From assembly GCF_022539315.1 (NCBI RefSeq), contig NC_066313.1, positions 33,827,059 through 33,891,058 of the forward strand: 64,000 bases of DNA. Direction: 5' to 3'. This document shows, piece after piece, positions 26,083 through 39,300 of the stretch; the first letter of the stretch is position 1, and each line of letters begins with the position of its first letter. The notes below the pieces were generated by a model, which made no database searches, was not told the DNA's origin, and saw only the letters and a list, made by a program, of their open reading frames with translations. The position numbers were made by a program, and so were the translations under genes. The stretch is from Serinus canaria. Its lineage: Eukaryota; Chordata; Aves; Passeriformes; Fringillidae.

Positions 26083-27855
26083 ACTCTACTTCTGTATGTG
26101 ATAAAGCAACACAGCTGAGCAGAGTTTTTTTCTGTTTTAAAGTAGTCCAAGCAGTTTCACAGTTGACTTGTTGTTCAGTTGCATAAAATGGCTAAATCTG
26201 GGTTCATTTTGGCTGTATCTTTGTTTATTCCAACTAGTCAAGTGTGAAGGTTGCATGTAAGTTGCGCTCTTAAAGCTTGAAGTGTTTGGTCTAGAAGAGT
26301 GTAGAAATGCTGAAACACAGACTCAAAAATAAATGCCTCAGGATATAATGGAGAAATGAGTATCCATTGCTCTTCAGTCAGCTTTAATTCTAGATAGTTG
26401 TATTATTTTTTTTTACAGGGTGGAAATCATAGTGACTCAAAATACCACAAAATTTTCATGCTGTGTAATATTAAAAAAAAATTTTAAAAAGCTATTAGCC
26501 TAATTTTAGATATCTGGCACACACACAGAGCCAAGTAAATACCAAGCTTTACAGAGATATGGCACAATATAGGACATGGTTCAAATGTTTGAGGCCAAGA
26601 GCCCTCCAATTTAACTTTCCATATACACTAAATTTGTTATTGTTTCATGCCTTTTGAGGGTGATAGGTAGATGGATGAAAGAAAGAAGAATGAGACTTGC
26701 TGTGGCAAGAGAATAAAGAACAACAGCCACTTTTAATCTGTGATTTTGCTGATCCTGTAGTTTTAACTTTTTGCTGAAGGCAAACTTGTAGTATTGTAAA
26801 GGAAGGTACTTGCATGCAAGAAACGCTCTAACACTGAGCATTCCTGATTTTCTTACTAGCCTATGGAATGCTTTCTGTACAAAATTGCTGATGTATCTGA
26901 GTTGTTACAGATGTCTCAAGAATTACCTTGTGCCAGTTACAATTAAATGAGGGAGGATACTATGAATAATGTAGGTTGAAGGGTGTTTTTGTTTTGTGGG
27001 GTTTTTATAGTAATGCACAATCATTTGTCATTAATACAAACTGCAACTCAGAGAAATTATCACCCAGTGCTGCTACATGCTATAAAACATTGTGTACCAA
27101 TTCAAAAATGTCCTTTAAAATGAAAATAAGAACATTGTCACTTCTTGGTAACTCTGTGAAGTAACAGGTATTTAACACATCTCATTTGTTTCTGCAAAGC
27201 ATTATATTTGGCTACACAGTTTATTCATTGTAGCACAGGAAAATGTTTTCTTTTTGAACTTACTAAACTGACATTTCATAAACAGGGCTTGCTGCCACCT
27301 TTTCTTCTCCATTGGGAAGTTTCATCTTAGTCAAAACCTGGAGGGATTCCAAAATGACGAAGGACAGGTGGATTTATTTAAATTTTGTTGTGTGCTTCCA
27401 TGTAATCCTTAGTACTAACATTATACAAGGACTGTCAGGATGGAAGACACTATTCTTTTAGCATATTAGCCAGATAGAAATTAACGGTTTTTAAAAATTT
27501 TTCTAACATTTCAGAAGTAATCTCCATAACTGAAAGTGCATCAAGTAAATGCTTGAGACGCTTGTCTTCCAAGATTGCTTTGTCACTGTTTTCTGCACCC
27601 CTCTTCTGGGGTGACAGTGGCTTTGATTACAACAGCAGCTGTCAGGAAATTTATATTTATTATCTGATGATGTCCAGATTCCCTGTTCATTCCTTGTATT
27701 GTCACCTTTTAAGCTGATAGTGTGCTAGTTAAGGTAAAACTGTTGCTTAGTTCCTTCTTTCGTATAAAAAAGCTTAAAGTACTAAGCTACTTTTTTTGTT
27801 AGAATAGTAAGTGGTGTTATAAGTTACTGTTGGAATAGCAGAAGTACTTTGATAG

Positions 27856-28083
27856 TTGGTTTAGATTGGATACTAGGAAAAATTTCTTCACCAAAAGGAT
27901 TGTCAAGCACTGGAACAGGCTGCTCAGGACCGTGATGGAGTCACCAAGCCTGGAGGAATTTAAAAGGTGTGTACATGTGGCACTTGGGGACATGCTTTAG
28001 TGGTGGATTTGGCAGGGCTGGGTTCGCAGTCAGAGCTGATGACCTTGAGGCTCTTTCCCAGCCTAAACAATTCTGTGATTCTG
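27856..28083 (+). mobile_element. CR1 LINE, 3'-end fragment
   Basis: Plus-strand CR1 3' end. It opens with agattggatactaggaaaaa, continues through actggaacaggctgctcagg and ggagtcaccaagcctggagg, and ends with the CR1 3' terminal octamer region (aattctgtgattctg). It is 5'-truncated, as most avian CR1 copies are, and sits between the two inverted unclassified repeats. Confidence 0.9.
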
Positions 28084-28182
28084 AAAATTTGAAAGCTCAG
28101 AGTGGAAGGTTTTCCTTCTTGGAAGCTGTGTTAAACTAAAGCTCAGGATTGTAAAGCCTTGTGGAGGGCAAAGAAGCAGACC

Positions 28183-28455
28183 ATCACCCAATGGGATGCC
28201 ACTGATCAACTCGTTCCATACTTGTCTAAATAGTATTTCTTCCTCTGTGTATAAGGATCTGAGTGCAGTATTTCATAAACAGTAGATGCACTGCTGACCC
28301 AACATCCACACAGGAATAAATAAGATTCAAGATCCTCAGATTTCTCTGTAAACTCTGTCCAGGAGCAGCTGCCGACAATTTCCCCCACTTCCATTTCCAG
28401 GCAACAACAATATCATCTCTCTGTGTCTCTCTTTCTGGTCTCTTTCTAAAATTTT
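28183..28455 (-). repeat. Unclassified interspersed repeat, copy 2 (inverted)
   Basis: A 273-bp inverted copy of 25815-26082, about 2.1 kb downstream. Outside one 20-bp block the two differ at only a handful of positions plus a 6-bp insertion near the GA-rich end. The 20-bp block (28255-28274) has the same orientation on the + strand as its counterpart at 25993-26012 although the surrounding repeat is inverted. Sequence just beyond its 5' end (minus strand) contains TGGCGC, but too little is visible to call a primer site. Confidence 0.8.
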
Positions 28456-31400
28456 GCGCCAGTGTTCTGAAGCATGTCCTGATTCTCATAGGGAAGCATC
28501 CAGCACTGAGTCATTGCTGCCTGGGTGAGGGAAGAACAAAAAGGACATAATTTAGTCCTGGCTGGAAAGAAGTCTGAAGTAATCACTTGTGGCAGAATTT
28601 CTGCTTTTGCATGGACAGACTCTCTCAGGTGATGTCTTGCCATTTGCTGTAGTTGGTAATTTTTGTAGTTCTGTCACAAGTTAAGCCTTTAATTTTAGTG
28701 CCAGCAAGAAACCAAGTCTTGTCAGGTATCAATTCAGACATTGAAATCAACTCAGTAGTGTTTTACCTGGGGCTATAGTTCTAATGTAACACATTTCAAG
28801 TTTGAAGCTCAACAGAAAGTCCTGGATCCCTGCTTTTAACACAGGCGTTTTTACAACTGTTTTGGCCCACATTGTAGCATGGGATTTTGTCAAGACTTGG
28901 TTGCTTCTTCTTTTATCAGGTCATGTGATGTTCCTTGGGAAGTCCTATCTCCTGTTGTGGGATGGCTTTTTTTCTCCTATTTTGTTGTCTGGGTTTAGGA
29001 GGGGAGAATCTTCTGTGGCTTCTGCTTCATTACTGCCTGGATCTTAGTGGAAAAATAAGGTAGAAAACAAAGAGCTCATATCTTTCCCATTTCATGGAAG
29101 GCATACTCAGATGGAGCTCATATAATGTTTGTTTTTTATACATGGCCTTCACCTTTGTGCTGCTGCATTGTTTAAAGCCAGGTGGAGTCAGCTCCTTGTT
29201 CTGAGTGACACTTGGGATATGGCTGGTGTCACAGCGTGGGCAGTCAGGCATCACAGAAGCACTTGGTGACAGTGACAGTAATCTGTTTTATGGAACTCAG
29301 GAACAAGAACCGAGATCAATGAATCTTTATCCTTTAGATTTTAAAGGGCAATTAGAGAAAGCTAATCATGTTAGTTTACACTTGAAGACAGTGTACTGGA
29401 ATGAGAAACAGGATTTGTTTTTTCATGTCATTTCAGTAGGCAAATCTTAATTCTCTATAAATGGTAACAAAATATAGCCTTCTTAGATACTTGATGGCAC
29501 TTACATTACGAAGTTATCTTTCAGAAACATCTCGAAGGAAGGAAATAAAGCCTAATGAAACAGGATTTAAAGAGTCAAAGATCTGCATAACTAGAATATG
29601 TTGGTCACTCATTCCGATCTCTTTTTCCTTTGACAGATTAAACTGAGAGTTGAGAACAAACTGTTATTGATTTTAAGCTCTTACTTATTTGGTCATGGTT
29701 CTTATTTGCTGTATATCTAGTTGTGTATAGGCATGTGTCTGCAGAAACAAAAACTATCCAGCCAAGAAATGATTAAAACTAAGCCCAGTTTTGGACAACA
29801 GTCTAGAAAAGAAAGAAAGCTTGATTTTTTTTCTTCCAGAAGACTTGCAACTGTTCTTTAACTTCATTATACTTCTCTGCTTTAGTCTCATTCTCTCAGA
29901 ACTGCCAGTTGTATACTGGGGTGGTAAAGTAAAGGCAGTATAAATGTAGTAGTAGCAAAAAGCCAAACTTTGAATTAAGATGTCAATAAAGTTAACATAA
30001 CTCTGTATACTTCAAGTAGTCTTTCTGAGAAGTTTGGAGGAATATGGATGTTATTCCAAAGAAATGGGTGCTTGGAAATGAGTGCTTTTTGTTGCTTGAC
30101 AGTTATGTTCAGATTTATTTCATAGGCACCTAAACAGAAGAAAAATTTTACCCTTTCATGGAATGATTGAGTTTACTGTGGGGAATGTGCAGGGAAGTGT
30201 ATTGTAAGATCAACATTTCCAAACTCCTTGCTTAGAAATTAAATGCAGATGGTTTCAAATAATCAAAGACTTGGACATGCTTTATTCTAGTCGACAAATA
30301 CTCGAGACACTTTCCAAAAATTTTATTTTGGAATTCAGAATTAGATGCCATAAATGGGTAAGCTATATACTTTACACGTATCATGTTCTGTGGGATATGC
30401 AGCTTGGCAACTGAAACAGGCACTATTGAAATAAATTGCTACTTTTAAATATAAACATTACATAGAATTCATATGAGGAGGGAAATAAGCTGAAGTCTTA
30501 CTTTCTTTTGAATAGTGCATAATGCAGTCTAATTTGATTAACAGAATGCTTTACATAATTAAATTATGGGTAATCATGGCACTCAGTGAGGATTTCAGTA
30601 GGTTAAAACTTAAGGTCATTGTCACTGCCCCCAACCTAAATCTAAAAAAGGCAGGTTTTAAAATTAGGAGTCATGTGAACTTAAACATTGCTGATGTTTT
30701 CACTTTTAAGTAATACTGTAATAAAGTTAGATCCTGGCAGCTGGCATTCTTGTGGATTGACATGGCTAATTGGCTTTGGCATCTTGGCCTCAGGAAACCT
30801 CATCCATCAATTCAGAGCAGGACTTTGGCGAGAGTCAGAGAAAACATTTAGTACTTTGTCTCTTGCTTTCTGTGCAAAGCTGCTTTGCATTTTGAGCTTT
30901 CCTGTGTGTCTCATTAGAAACTCCCTGTAATACTTACCATTATGCTCCTTTAACATTAGGAAGAGCAATCCATTTGACTTTCTAGAATTAGCAAAAGTGT
31001 CAATATTACAATTCAGTTTTGAGACTTACGTCTTAGCCACAGCTGATAGCTTATGCAGAATTTCCTATAAGAAGTATGCCATCTAAAGAAAAGTAGTTCA
31101 CTTTTATGATTAACTCCTTGCTAGTCAGTAGTGGAATTGAAAATAATGGGTAGATTCAGATTCTGAAGAGCTCCAGACACCTATCTGCAGTGCATGTAGC
31201 ATTTCTGATTATAAGAATTGCTGTGGGCAGTGATTTGATAGAGGAGAAAAATGGGCCAAGAGAGAATTTAAAACTTCCCAGCAGGGCAAATCCAAGTAGT
31301 GTTTCAAGATGGTTGAGGATTTTCCTGGTGGGAGGAAAGGGTTTTCAGAGGTCTTCTAGTAAAAGTTGTGAGAGCAAGAATCTCCTCTTTTTTCTATTTC

Positions 31401-34400
31401 GTGACAGTTTTAGCAGTCTTCTTCCCTTCTCTCGGATCGTCTCATCATCTTATCTTCCTCAAGCCTTTGAAAAACACAGGCATTATTCTCCTTTTTCCAG
31501 CTTCAGTCCCTGTTACCTGGCAGTTTCTGCTGCCCTCTCGTGCTATTTAGTTTGTGAGATTTGGGAAGAAGGGCAAATGGCCCTGCTCTGGGGGAAGTGA
31601 GGGGAAGATGCAATCTGGGGACTGAAAAAGTAGGGCCCTTAAGCAAAAGGAATACTTATTTATTCTGTATGTAGTGAGGTGTACATACAGAAACTTCTTA
31701 GGAAGGGAGGGATTTTTTCCATTTCCAGCGGTATTTCCCATTTTGCGTCTCCATTTGCTTCAGAACAATGCTCAGGGTCCAGGTGCAGCTGCAGGAGGGC
31801 ATGCTCTGAGTGTTCAGTGAAGCAGGTGAAATGCTGCTACAGGCTTGTCACTCCTTGTGCTACCACAAACCCTAGAGTCCTCTGCTAAAGCTTGAAAATA
31901 AAAATGGTCCACTGGAGTGAGGCATGGCAAGAGTGTGCTTGAGGCAGAAGGTTATTAATGTCTCTACTTTGTCTAGTGGTGAGCTCAGGCATGAAGAATA
32001 GAGGAAAAGTTCTTGAGCTGGATTCTCTGCAAGCTGCTGATGGGGAACGGTTTTGGGGAGTAGTTGTAAGGACCTTGTGTCAGATACCAGATTTACCAAG
32101 AACACACTAAACTTTGTTTGGCTCCCTCTTGTTGTAGAGCACAAAAGAAATGGGGTAAAGGTGGTTTTGTGAAGTCAAAGATACAGAAGTCTGCATCAGC
32201 ATAACTGCTGAGTGCATTGGATGAATCTGTGAACATCCACTGCATTCTAACAAAATTTTTAATGTATAGAATTGTAATGTATAGAATGTCTAATCTTTAT
32301 TTTTTGAGGTTTTGTCAGTCCTACTTAAAATCGTTGAGTTTTGTGTTGATGGTAGTTGTTGACAAGCTATTTCTTTACGGCTTCTCGGATGGTTCAGGTA
32401 TTATGAAAGCTAGTCATGGAGTACAGATTTCATTTTGTAAAAGAAGAAATCTTCAGTTCTGTTTTCAAAATATGCAGAATGAAGGTGTTTCTAAGAGGAC
32501 AAAAGTTTGCCAAGTTTAAGTTTATTCTGCTGGTTTTTGATTTAATTTTTTTTTAAACACATTGGTAATCTTGCCACAGAGCTGGCCAGTGGAATGAGCA
32601 GGCATTCTTTCTGATTAACTGCATATTACATTTAATTATTATTTTCTGTGCTCCATATGTTTCAGTTGAAATTAAATCCTTCATGTTTTAATTGCCTATA
32701 TCCATTTATAGTATATTAGTGCCAGTTCTAGTCTGATACTGTTCCTGACATCATTTATAGGATGGTAATTAAACAGAGCAGCAGTTTCAGCCCAGAAATC
32801 ATTTTGGTCCTTTTGAAAATGCTAAACTGTCAAAATAAAAGTCAATTGTGCATTTGTATTCCTTAAACAGAGTTCCACAGAAAGTTTTGGAGTAAAACCA
32901 GTTTGGTCTAAAAGTAATAATAATTATTACCAAAAATTATAACCTTTTTTTCCTTACAAAAATCAGTTGTTTTAAAAATATTTCAGTTAATTTCTCTGTT
33001 TTAATGATTTCTGTGATGCAAAACAAAAACTGTACCTTTGCACATACAGTCAAAAATAATGGTCTCTTTTTCACTTCTACACTTTTCTGTGTTAAAAAAT
33101 ATTTCTCGTGCTATGTATAAAATGGTTTTGAAGGTCTTTTTGTGAAAGAGTAAATGTTTTTGCTTATGTTTATAGTCAGATACCATGGATGTGCTGGTGT
33201 ATGGCAAATGTTAACATGTGGCTGCTGAAGTTCTTTACATGATGCTGTTACAGGATACGTAGATTTTTAAACAGTGCTGAGACAAAGTTTTTTAATTGTC
33301 TAAACAGTCAGGGGTTTGGCATTCAGGGGGAGGTGGTTCATTTGAAATCTTGTCTCTGTGATATGCTCCTTTTGCCTCTAATAAGGTTAGAAAAGTGGAG
33401 GAGGACAGCTTCTAGCACAGCTTGTAAATGTCAGTCTGGATGGAAGACAGGTCAGCTTGAAAACTATATTGGTGTTGGAAAATGAAAGGAAAAAAAGCTG
33501 AGCTCTAACAAGGAAACACTGATAAAGAAAATGTAGAATTTCTTGGTCTAGCAGAAGGAAGTAATTCTAACGTACCAATCTACATCTGTTAATTGTGAGG
33601 AAAGAAAGAATAAGATTTATTTTATCTACATCTAAATCTGACTGGTTTTCCGAAGGCAGATTTTTGCCTTGGTTTGAGTACTCGTGTGTGAAACTTGCCA
33701 GCTAGTGTCCTGTAGAAAATCCAGCAATGAGTGTGACATTAGAATCTTTTCTGAATCTGCTCCTCTCTCTTTTCTACCCTTTCCACACAATGGAACAGTA
33801 AATCAGACCATTAGTGACTATGGAAGTTACAATAGTGCATCAGTTACTGTATCTTACTACAGTATTCTGCTGAATGGGGTTATTCCTGAGGAACTGCATC
33901 GTTTGAGATTGATCTCAATCAAGTGTGGTCACTTCCATGTGAACTATTAATGTTTTTGTAACGTGATCTGTGTGATTCTTTAAGGAGTTTCTTTCTGGTT
34001 CAGTAACTCTTCTCTCTCTGCTCGGATGCAATGGGGTGCCTCAATAGCTGCTGCTCTCCTCACATCTCAAGAACTGCAGGAGATTTTTGCAGACTCGATT
34101 GAAATAAGTCTGGAAATAGAAATTCCTGGTCCAGTGTTTCTAGGGAGAAGAATGATCTGAAGTGGGAATCAAAAAGAGGGGCTGACCGCCTTATATTTAA
34201 GAACATAAGTTTCTCAACTTTAATACCTGACTTATGTTGACAGAACATTGAATAACTGGCACATATGCCAGTGTTTCACATGTTGCTGAATTTTGTCAAG
34301 TATACCTACCATAGTCTGGGTTAAAAAATATAGGCATAGTTTTCAGTAAGATATGTTAGATTTAAAATTAATAGAAAGTAAATCACTTTATTAAAAGTAT

Positions 34401-36180
34401 CCTGAATTTGCTTAAAACTCCAAAATCAAACTTAATAATTGTTATTTGAATATTTTAAAGTGTTAATGATTGTACTATTTTTCAGTTGCAAATTTCTTCT
34501 TGAAAAGTTGGTTTTGTTTATGTAAAATCATCTGTGTCAGTAACCTTGAATAAAGTAACTGTTGGCTTCACTCTTACACAAATGTGCTGGTACAGTTTCT
34601 GAGACAAAATTCTATTTAGAATATTTAACTTAAATAATTTGATGTGTTTTGCAGATCACTATGTTAAATAAAAGATCTTTAAATATCAGTCATATTACAA
34701 AAATTTTCTAAGAGCAGGTTGTACAGTTGGATTGGAAATAGACACTTTTTATATGTGTAAGCTCATGCTTACACTAGCTACTCATAAATATTTCATAAAC
34801 AATTGTATTTGTTTTGAATATTTGAAAATTTTAAATTCTTCAGATGCTTGTGTAGGAATTTTTTTGTTTAAGAAGTATAAAAACCTTCCCTGCTTCGTGA
34901 CACACACATGGATGTGTGCATCCATGCATGTACTGTCATTGTCTCTATTTTACACTTTCTTTCTGTTTTTATTAACCAGGAGGAACTTTACAAATTATGG
35001 TCATTGTCCTATGTAAAAATATAAAGTTGGTTTTGGTCACAACAGTTCTTTTAACACACTGCAGTTCTCTGCTGTGGAAGGACTGATTTTTTGAATAACC
35101 CTTTTACTTTACATTTAAACCGTGATGTTCATCATGTCTCTTACTTATTCCTGGCCTAGTTAAAAGTGCTGGGAGCTGAACCATGTTCCTGAGCACATTA
35201 AGCTGTTCAAACTGGCCCCTTGAGTCCTGAGCAGGACTCTAGTGCACAATATCAGCCACTTTGTGTCAAAGTGGATACTCTGAACTTGAATATGGGCGTT
35301 GTTTGCTAATGCTTGCAAATCACAGTAAGTCAGTGGCCTTAGGCAAAGCAAGATGTAATGGGAATTCACTGATATAAATTACCTTGCTGCAGTACTTTGC
35401 TGTGGTCATAAATAGCGAAGCTCTTGGATCCCTCCCTCCTCTCCCCAAAAGAAAGTCTGTATAGGTTTTCCTACTGCATTTCCTGATTCGTTGCTTGTAT
35501 GGCTCTTATGAATCTGAACGAACCAGAAGTTGAAGAAGTTTCTGCTTAGACAAATTTTAGAGCAAGGCCTCTCACTGATTTGTTAGGAAAGCTTTACTAA
35601 TAGACACAAATATGTAATTTTTCTCTCATAATTTTGGCTTCTCTGCAAAGTAGCCTGTGTGTTGTGCATAAAGAATGTGTGTCAGGCTGGAAGGATTATG
35701 TTTGGAACTTTACTGAATGGAGTTACTGCAGTCTGTCCTTTGAGCCGTAGTTCAAACCAAAATCAAATTTGATTTGTGTTAAACAGTATTCACTCATGTG
35801 AGGTGAGGGTGGAAGGAAGCTGCAGTCACAGGTCAGGGGTATGGAAAACCTTAAACCTGTGCAGTGAATTGAAAATAAAAGCTGGTGTGAGCTGGAGTAG
35901 AAGACTCAGCTACAGGAATTTTACTACTGGGTTAAGAGGAAGGGCCAGCATAACAGTCTGTTGATGAGCATCATGACCTTCAGCAAAAGTAGGTGATTGA
36001 TTACTTGAGACTTACTAAAAACATAAGATCAAACAAACTGTTAGGCACTAAAATGAAGAAAATAAGTTGGTGTTTTGCAATATCCTAAGAAACAAAACCT
36101 GTAGTTGTTCATGTTTGTATTTTTAACATATTTTTTCAGTTCATGGGTCATCTTTTGTGCACAATCAAGAGATTTTTCAA

Positions 36181-36311
36181 CAGAATACTCTCAGTTGGAG
36201 GGGACCCACAAGGATCAGAGTCCAACCCTTCAGTGAATGGCCCATACAGGTATTGAGCCCACAGCCTTGATGTTACTAAATTAGGGCTGTGTTCTGACCA
36301 GCTGAGCTCAT
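36181..36311 (-). mobile_element. tRNA-Ile-derived SINE with CR1-like tail
   Basis: Read on the minus strand, the first 60 or so bases resemble tRNA-Ile: an A-box GAGCTCAGCTGG (around 36298-36310), a degenerate anticodon region, a B-box-like GGGCTCAATAC (36250-36260) and an acceptor-like tgggcca. They are followed by a CR1-type 3' tail with the antisense of gttggaggggacccacaagg and tccaaccc. This chimeric tRNA plus CR1-tail structure is what I recall for TguSINE1 of zebra finch, which is mobilised by CR1 machinery. The A and B boxes carry substitutions and the anticodon region contains an insertion, so it is not a functional tRNA. Confidence 0.8.
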
Positions 36312-39300
36312 TGTACATCTGGGTCTCACACTATGGGCATTTCCAAATTAAGTAATAAGACTGTGTATTTTTTTTTTTTTGGCTGTAGTACAGATGTGAT
36401 TCTTTTCACTTTTTCAACCTGCCAAATCTTCTGCACAGACTTCAATGCACTGTACTGAAGTATTTGCAAGTATTTGCAAATGTAATGATTCTCCACTGGT
36501 CTGTGGTCACTTTTTGTACTGTTCAAATCATTGCTTTGAATTTGGACTTGTAATTTCAAATGGAGAAGATTAATTAATTATTCTGTTGCTTCACTGATTA
36601 CTTACGTGTTCCTCAAATAAGAAAAGTCAGATAAAACAGGGCATCTCCCTGATTAGTGGTCTTTTTTTGTTAATGCTAGCAAGTTTGCAGAGTATATTTG
36701 CATTACCTATAAAAATCATTAAACTTTTATGGGTTAACCAGGAGTTTACAGGTCACTTGAACAGGTGATTTGGAGAAAAATACTTGTCACATTTAGTAAT
36801 TGTGTAAATACTGAATTTTGAGGGCACAAAAAACCATGATTGGTAGGTCCTGGAGTATTTTTAAATAATCACCCAATATGTATTAGATTAATAAAAAAAT
36901 GAGCGGAAGTTCATCTCACTAAAACACATTAACTCTGACAGTTTCTGTGCCATTTTCTCATGAAGCATTTTTAGCCTGGCTATTGAAATTAGATTGCTGA
37001 ATGTTTAGGTCATGACACATGATGATCCTTGAGATCAATGTTCAAGTCTTAAATAGCAACTTAATTGCTTACAACCAGATGCAACCTGGTGTAAATATAT
37101 TTTGAGATTACAGACAATGCTGTAAGTGTTGAGGCTACAAGGAGTGAAGATGAGCTGTTGTTCTGTGCAAGTTGTCACTGAGCAAAGTTGGTAGTTGACT
37201 CCTTTTGATGCTGGATTGGCAAGCAGTGGCATAGGTGACAGAAAAACAAAAACAAGCAGAACCAGATTCCTATGAACTTTCCAATGTATTATGTAATGGG
37301 GAAAGAAGAAAATGGAAGATAAGACTAAGGGAAAAGTACTTTTGTGTGCTTATCTCAAAAATGTGGGACTTTTATTTAAAATAACAGAATTTAGGAATTT
37401 TTAATATGGATAGATTTTCTTTTCATAAAGCAATCTAGAAAGTTTAAAGACACCTAAGATGTGTCATCAGAAGAAAACTGGAAAAATGGATTGGTCAGAA
37501 AAAAGAGAGTAATTAACCCCTTGGTAAGAGGATGCCAAGATTGCTTGGTTAAAGAATTGATAAAATATTCCTGTTGTGCAGGTAGAAAACAAATACCGAG
37601 AAATTGTATATATATTTATGATGAAGTTAGAAGCACAGAATTTTGTATTTTTCAGATTTCTTCATATTGATATTTTTCAGGCATCCATGTTCACCAGCTC
37701 CAATTTTAGTGCTTTAAATTCAGCCACAGAATTTCAGCTAGACACTGCAAAACTGAGGATCATGCAAATATGGCCAAACACTAGGTAATGGGGAAGAGCA
37801 CCTATTGTCATTGTCATAAGTGCTCTAGGAAAGAGGAAACTGAGAAGACAAGTTTTTGCTATTTATAGTTTGTCCAAGATTGTAAAAATAAGAGCTGGTT
37901 CTAAAGCCTTGTAACACTGTGCCACTGATGAAGTGGCAGTAATGCAGTGCATGTGGAGAGAAAACTCCTCTTTTATACGTACAATGTTGGAATATGATTC
38001 TTCACTCAGACACAAAGTCAAAAATATGAGGAAAATGTCAGTTCTACATTTTGTAGCTATTAAACACCCCCATTTTCCCTATTCTCTTCGATTTAATATT
38101 TAGGATGATTGGGAAAGGAGTAGAGGATAAAACTGAAAAATTATTATCATGCCTCTATGTAAGTCATGGGTGTGCTGACAGGTTTACTGCTGTCTGCAGT
38201 TTTGGTCCTCTTTAAAGTGTAATAGAAGTAGAGAAAGTACCTCGTGGAAAAAATAAAGATGCAAAGGTGTTGAAGAACATGTGTAAGTGGAGGAGCTAAG
38301 TTTAGCAAACTTAGCCTGGGGGAGAATGAGTAGGAGACAAGAAATGTGAAATCGTACTTGTATGGAGAGGGGGAATGGTGATGAATTATTTACTTGTAAT
38401 ACAGGAATGAAGGGATGCCAAAGAAAACTGTTAGCAGTTCAAAACAAACTGATGCACACAGATGCGAAGCTACACGGGACAATTAAGATGCCAAAAGCTT
38501 TCTTGTGGGCTGCAGGAGAAATTGTGGGAAAAATAATTCATTAGGGCAATCACATATGGCAATCCTATATGTTGTTTTGGCAGCTGTGCCTTGGAATTTC
38601 CTTCACTGTATGGCAGGGAAGGTTTTTTTCAGGCACTTGTTGCTGGTGGTTTTTCAAAACCAGGAATTGTGCTAGCTGTGCTGTGGATCTCTTCTTTGTG
38701 GACCTGTTCTCTGGGATCTAATACAGACATTTCTCCTTTGGCCTGTGGAGTGGGAGTTCAAAGGCTTTGTACACCTACATCTGGTGAGGCAGGTCTTGCA
38801 CCTCAGGCCAGTTCAGTTCCAACAGCAGGAAGGCATTTTGCCATCTGGGTAAGCTGAGAAATGATTCCCACAGTTAGTGGGGTGACTGGACTTCCAGGAG
38901 TCCTATACAGAGCTTGCTGAAGCACATCCCTCCTCTTCCCACTGCCTCATGGTGTTTAGGCTCTTAACTGTGTATTTGCTTTTCATTCTCCTAGCTGCCC
39001 ATGGAATAATTAATTGAGCATATCTAAGGGAGATTTTCTCTCTAGGCCTAATTCTTAATTCTTCTTACCTTATGTAAAAAAACCCAGGTGAAACAGGTGC
39101 TGAAGAAAATGCAGGGAAGCTCCATGGTATTTGGTACTTCAGAATGTATGTGGTGGAATCCCTGGACAAACAGCGTTACGCACCTGGTTACTCAGAGATG
39201 GTGCGTGCTTGGGTGGATGTATCTTACCAAATGCTCTGGTAGTGTATACAGATGGGGAGAGTGCTCTTTTCAGCTGAGCTTGTGTCCCTGGCAAATGTGG

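Noticed and set aside
31190..31600. 136-codon ORF on the + strand
   Set aside because: Ser-rich peptide with no recognisable domain, no splice context and overlapping ORFs in other frames. Consistent with chance.
36237..36311. Possible tRNA-Ile gene on the minus strand
   Set aside because: The anticodon region is disrupted, the boxes are degenerate, and a CR1-type tail follows directly, so it is the head of a SINE.
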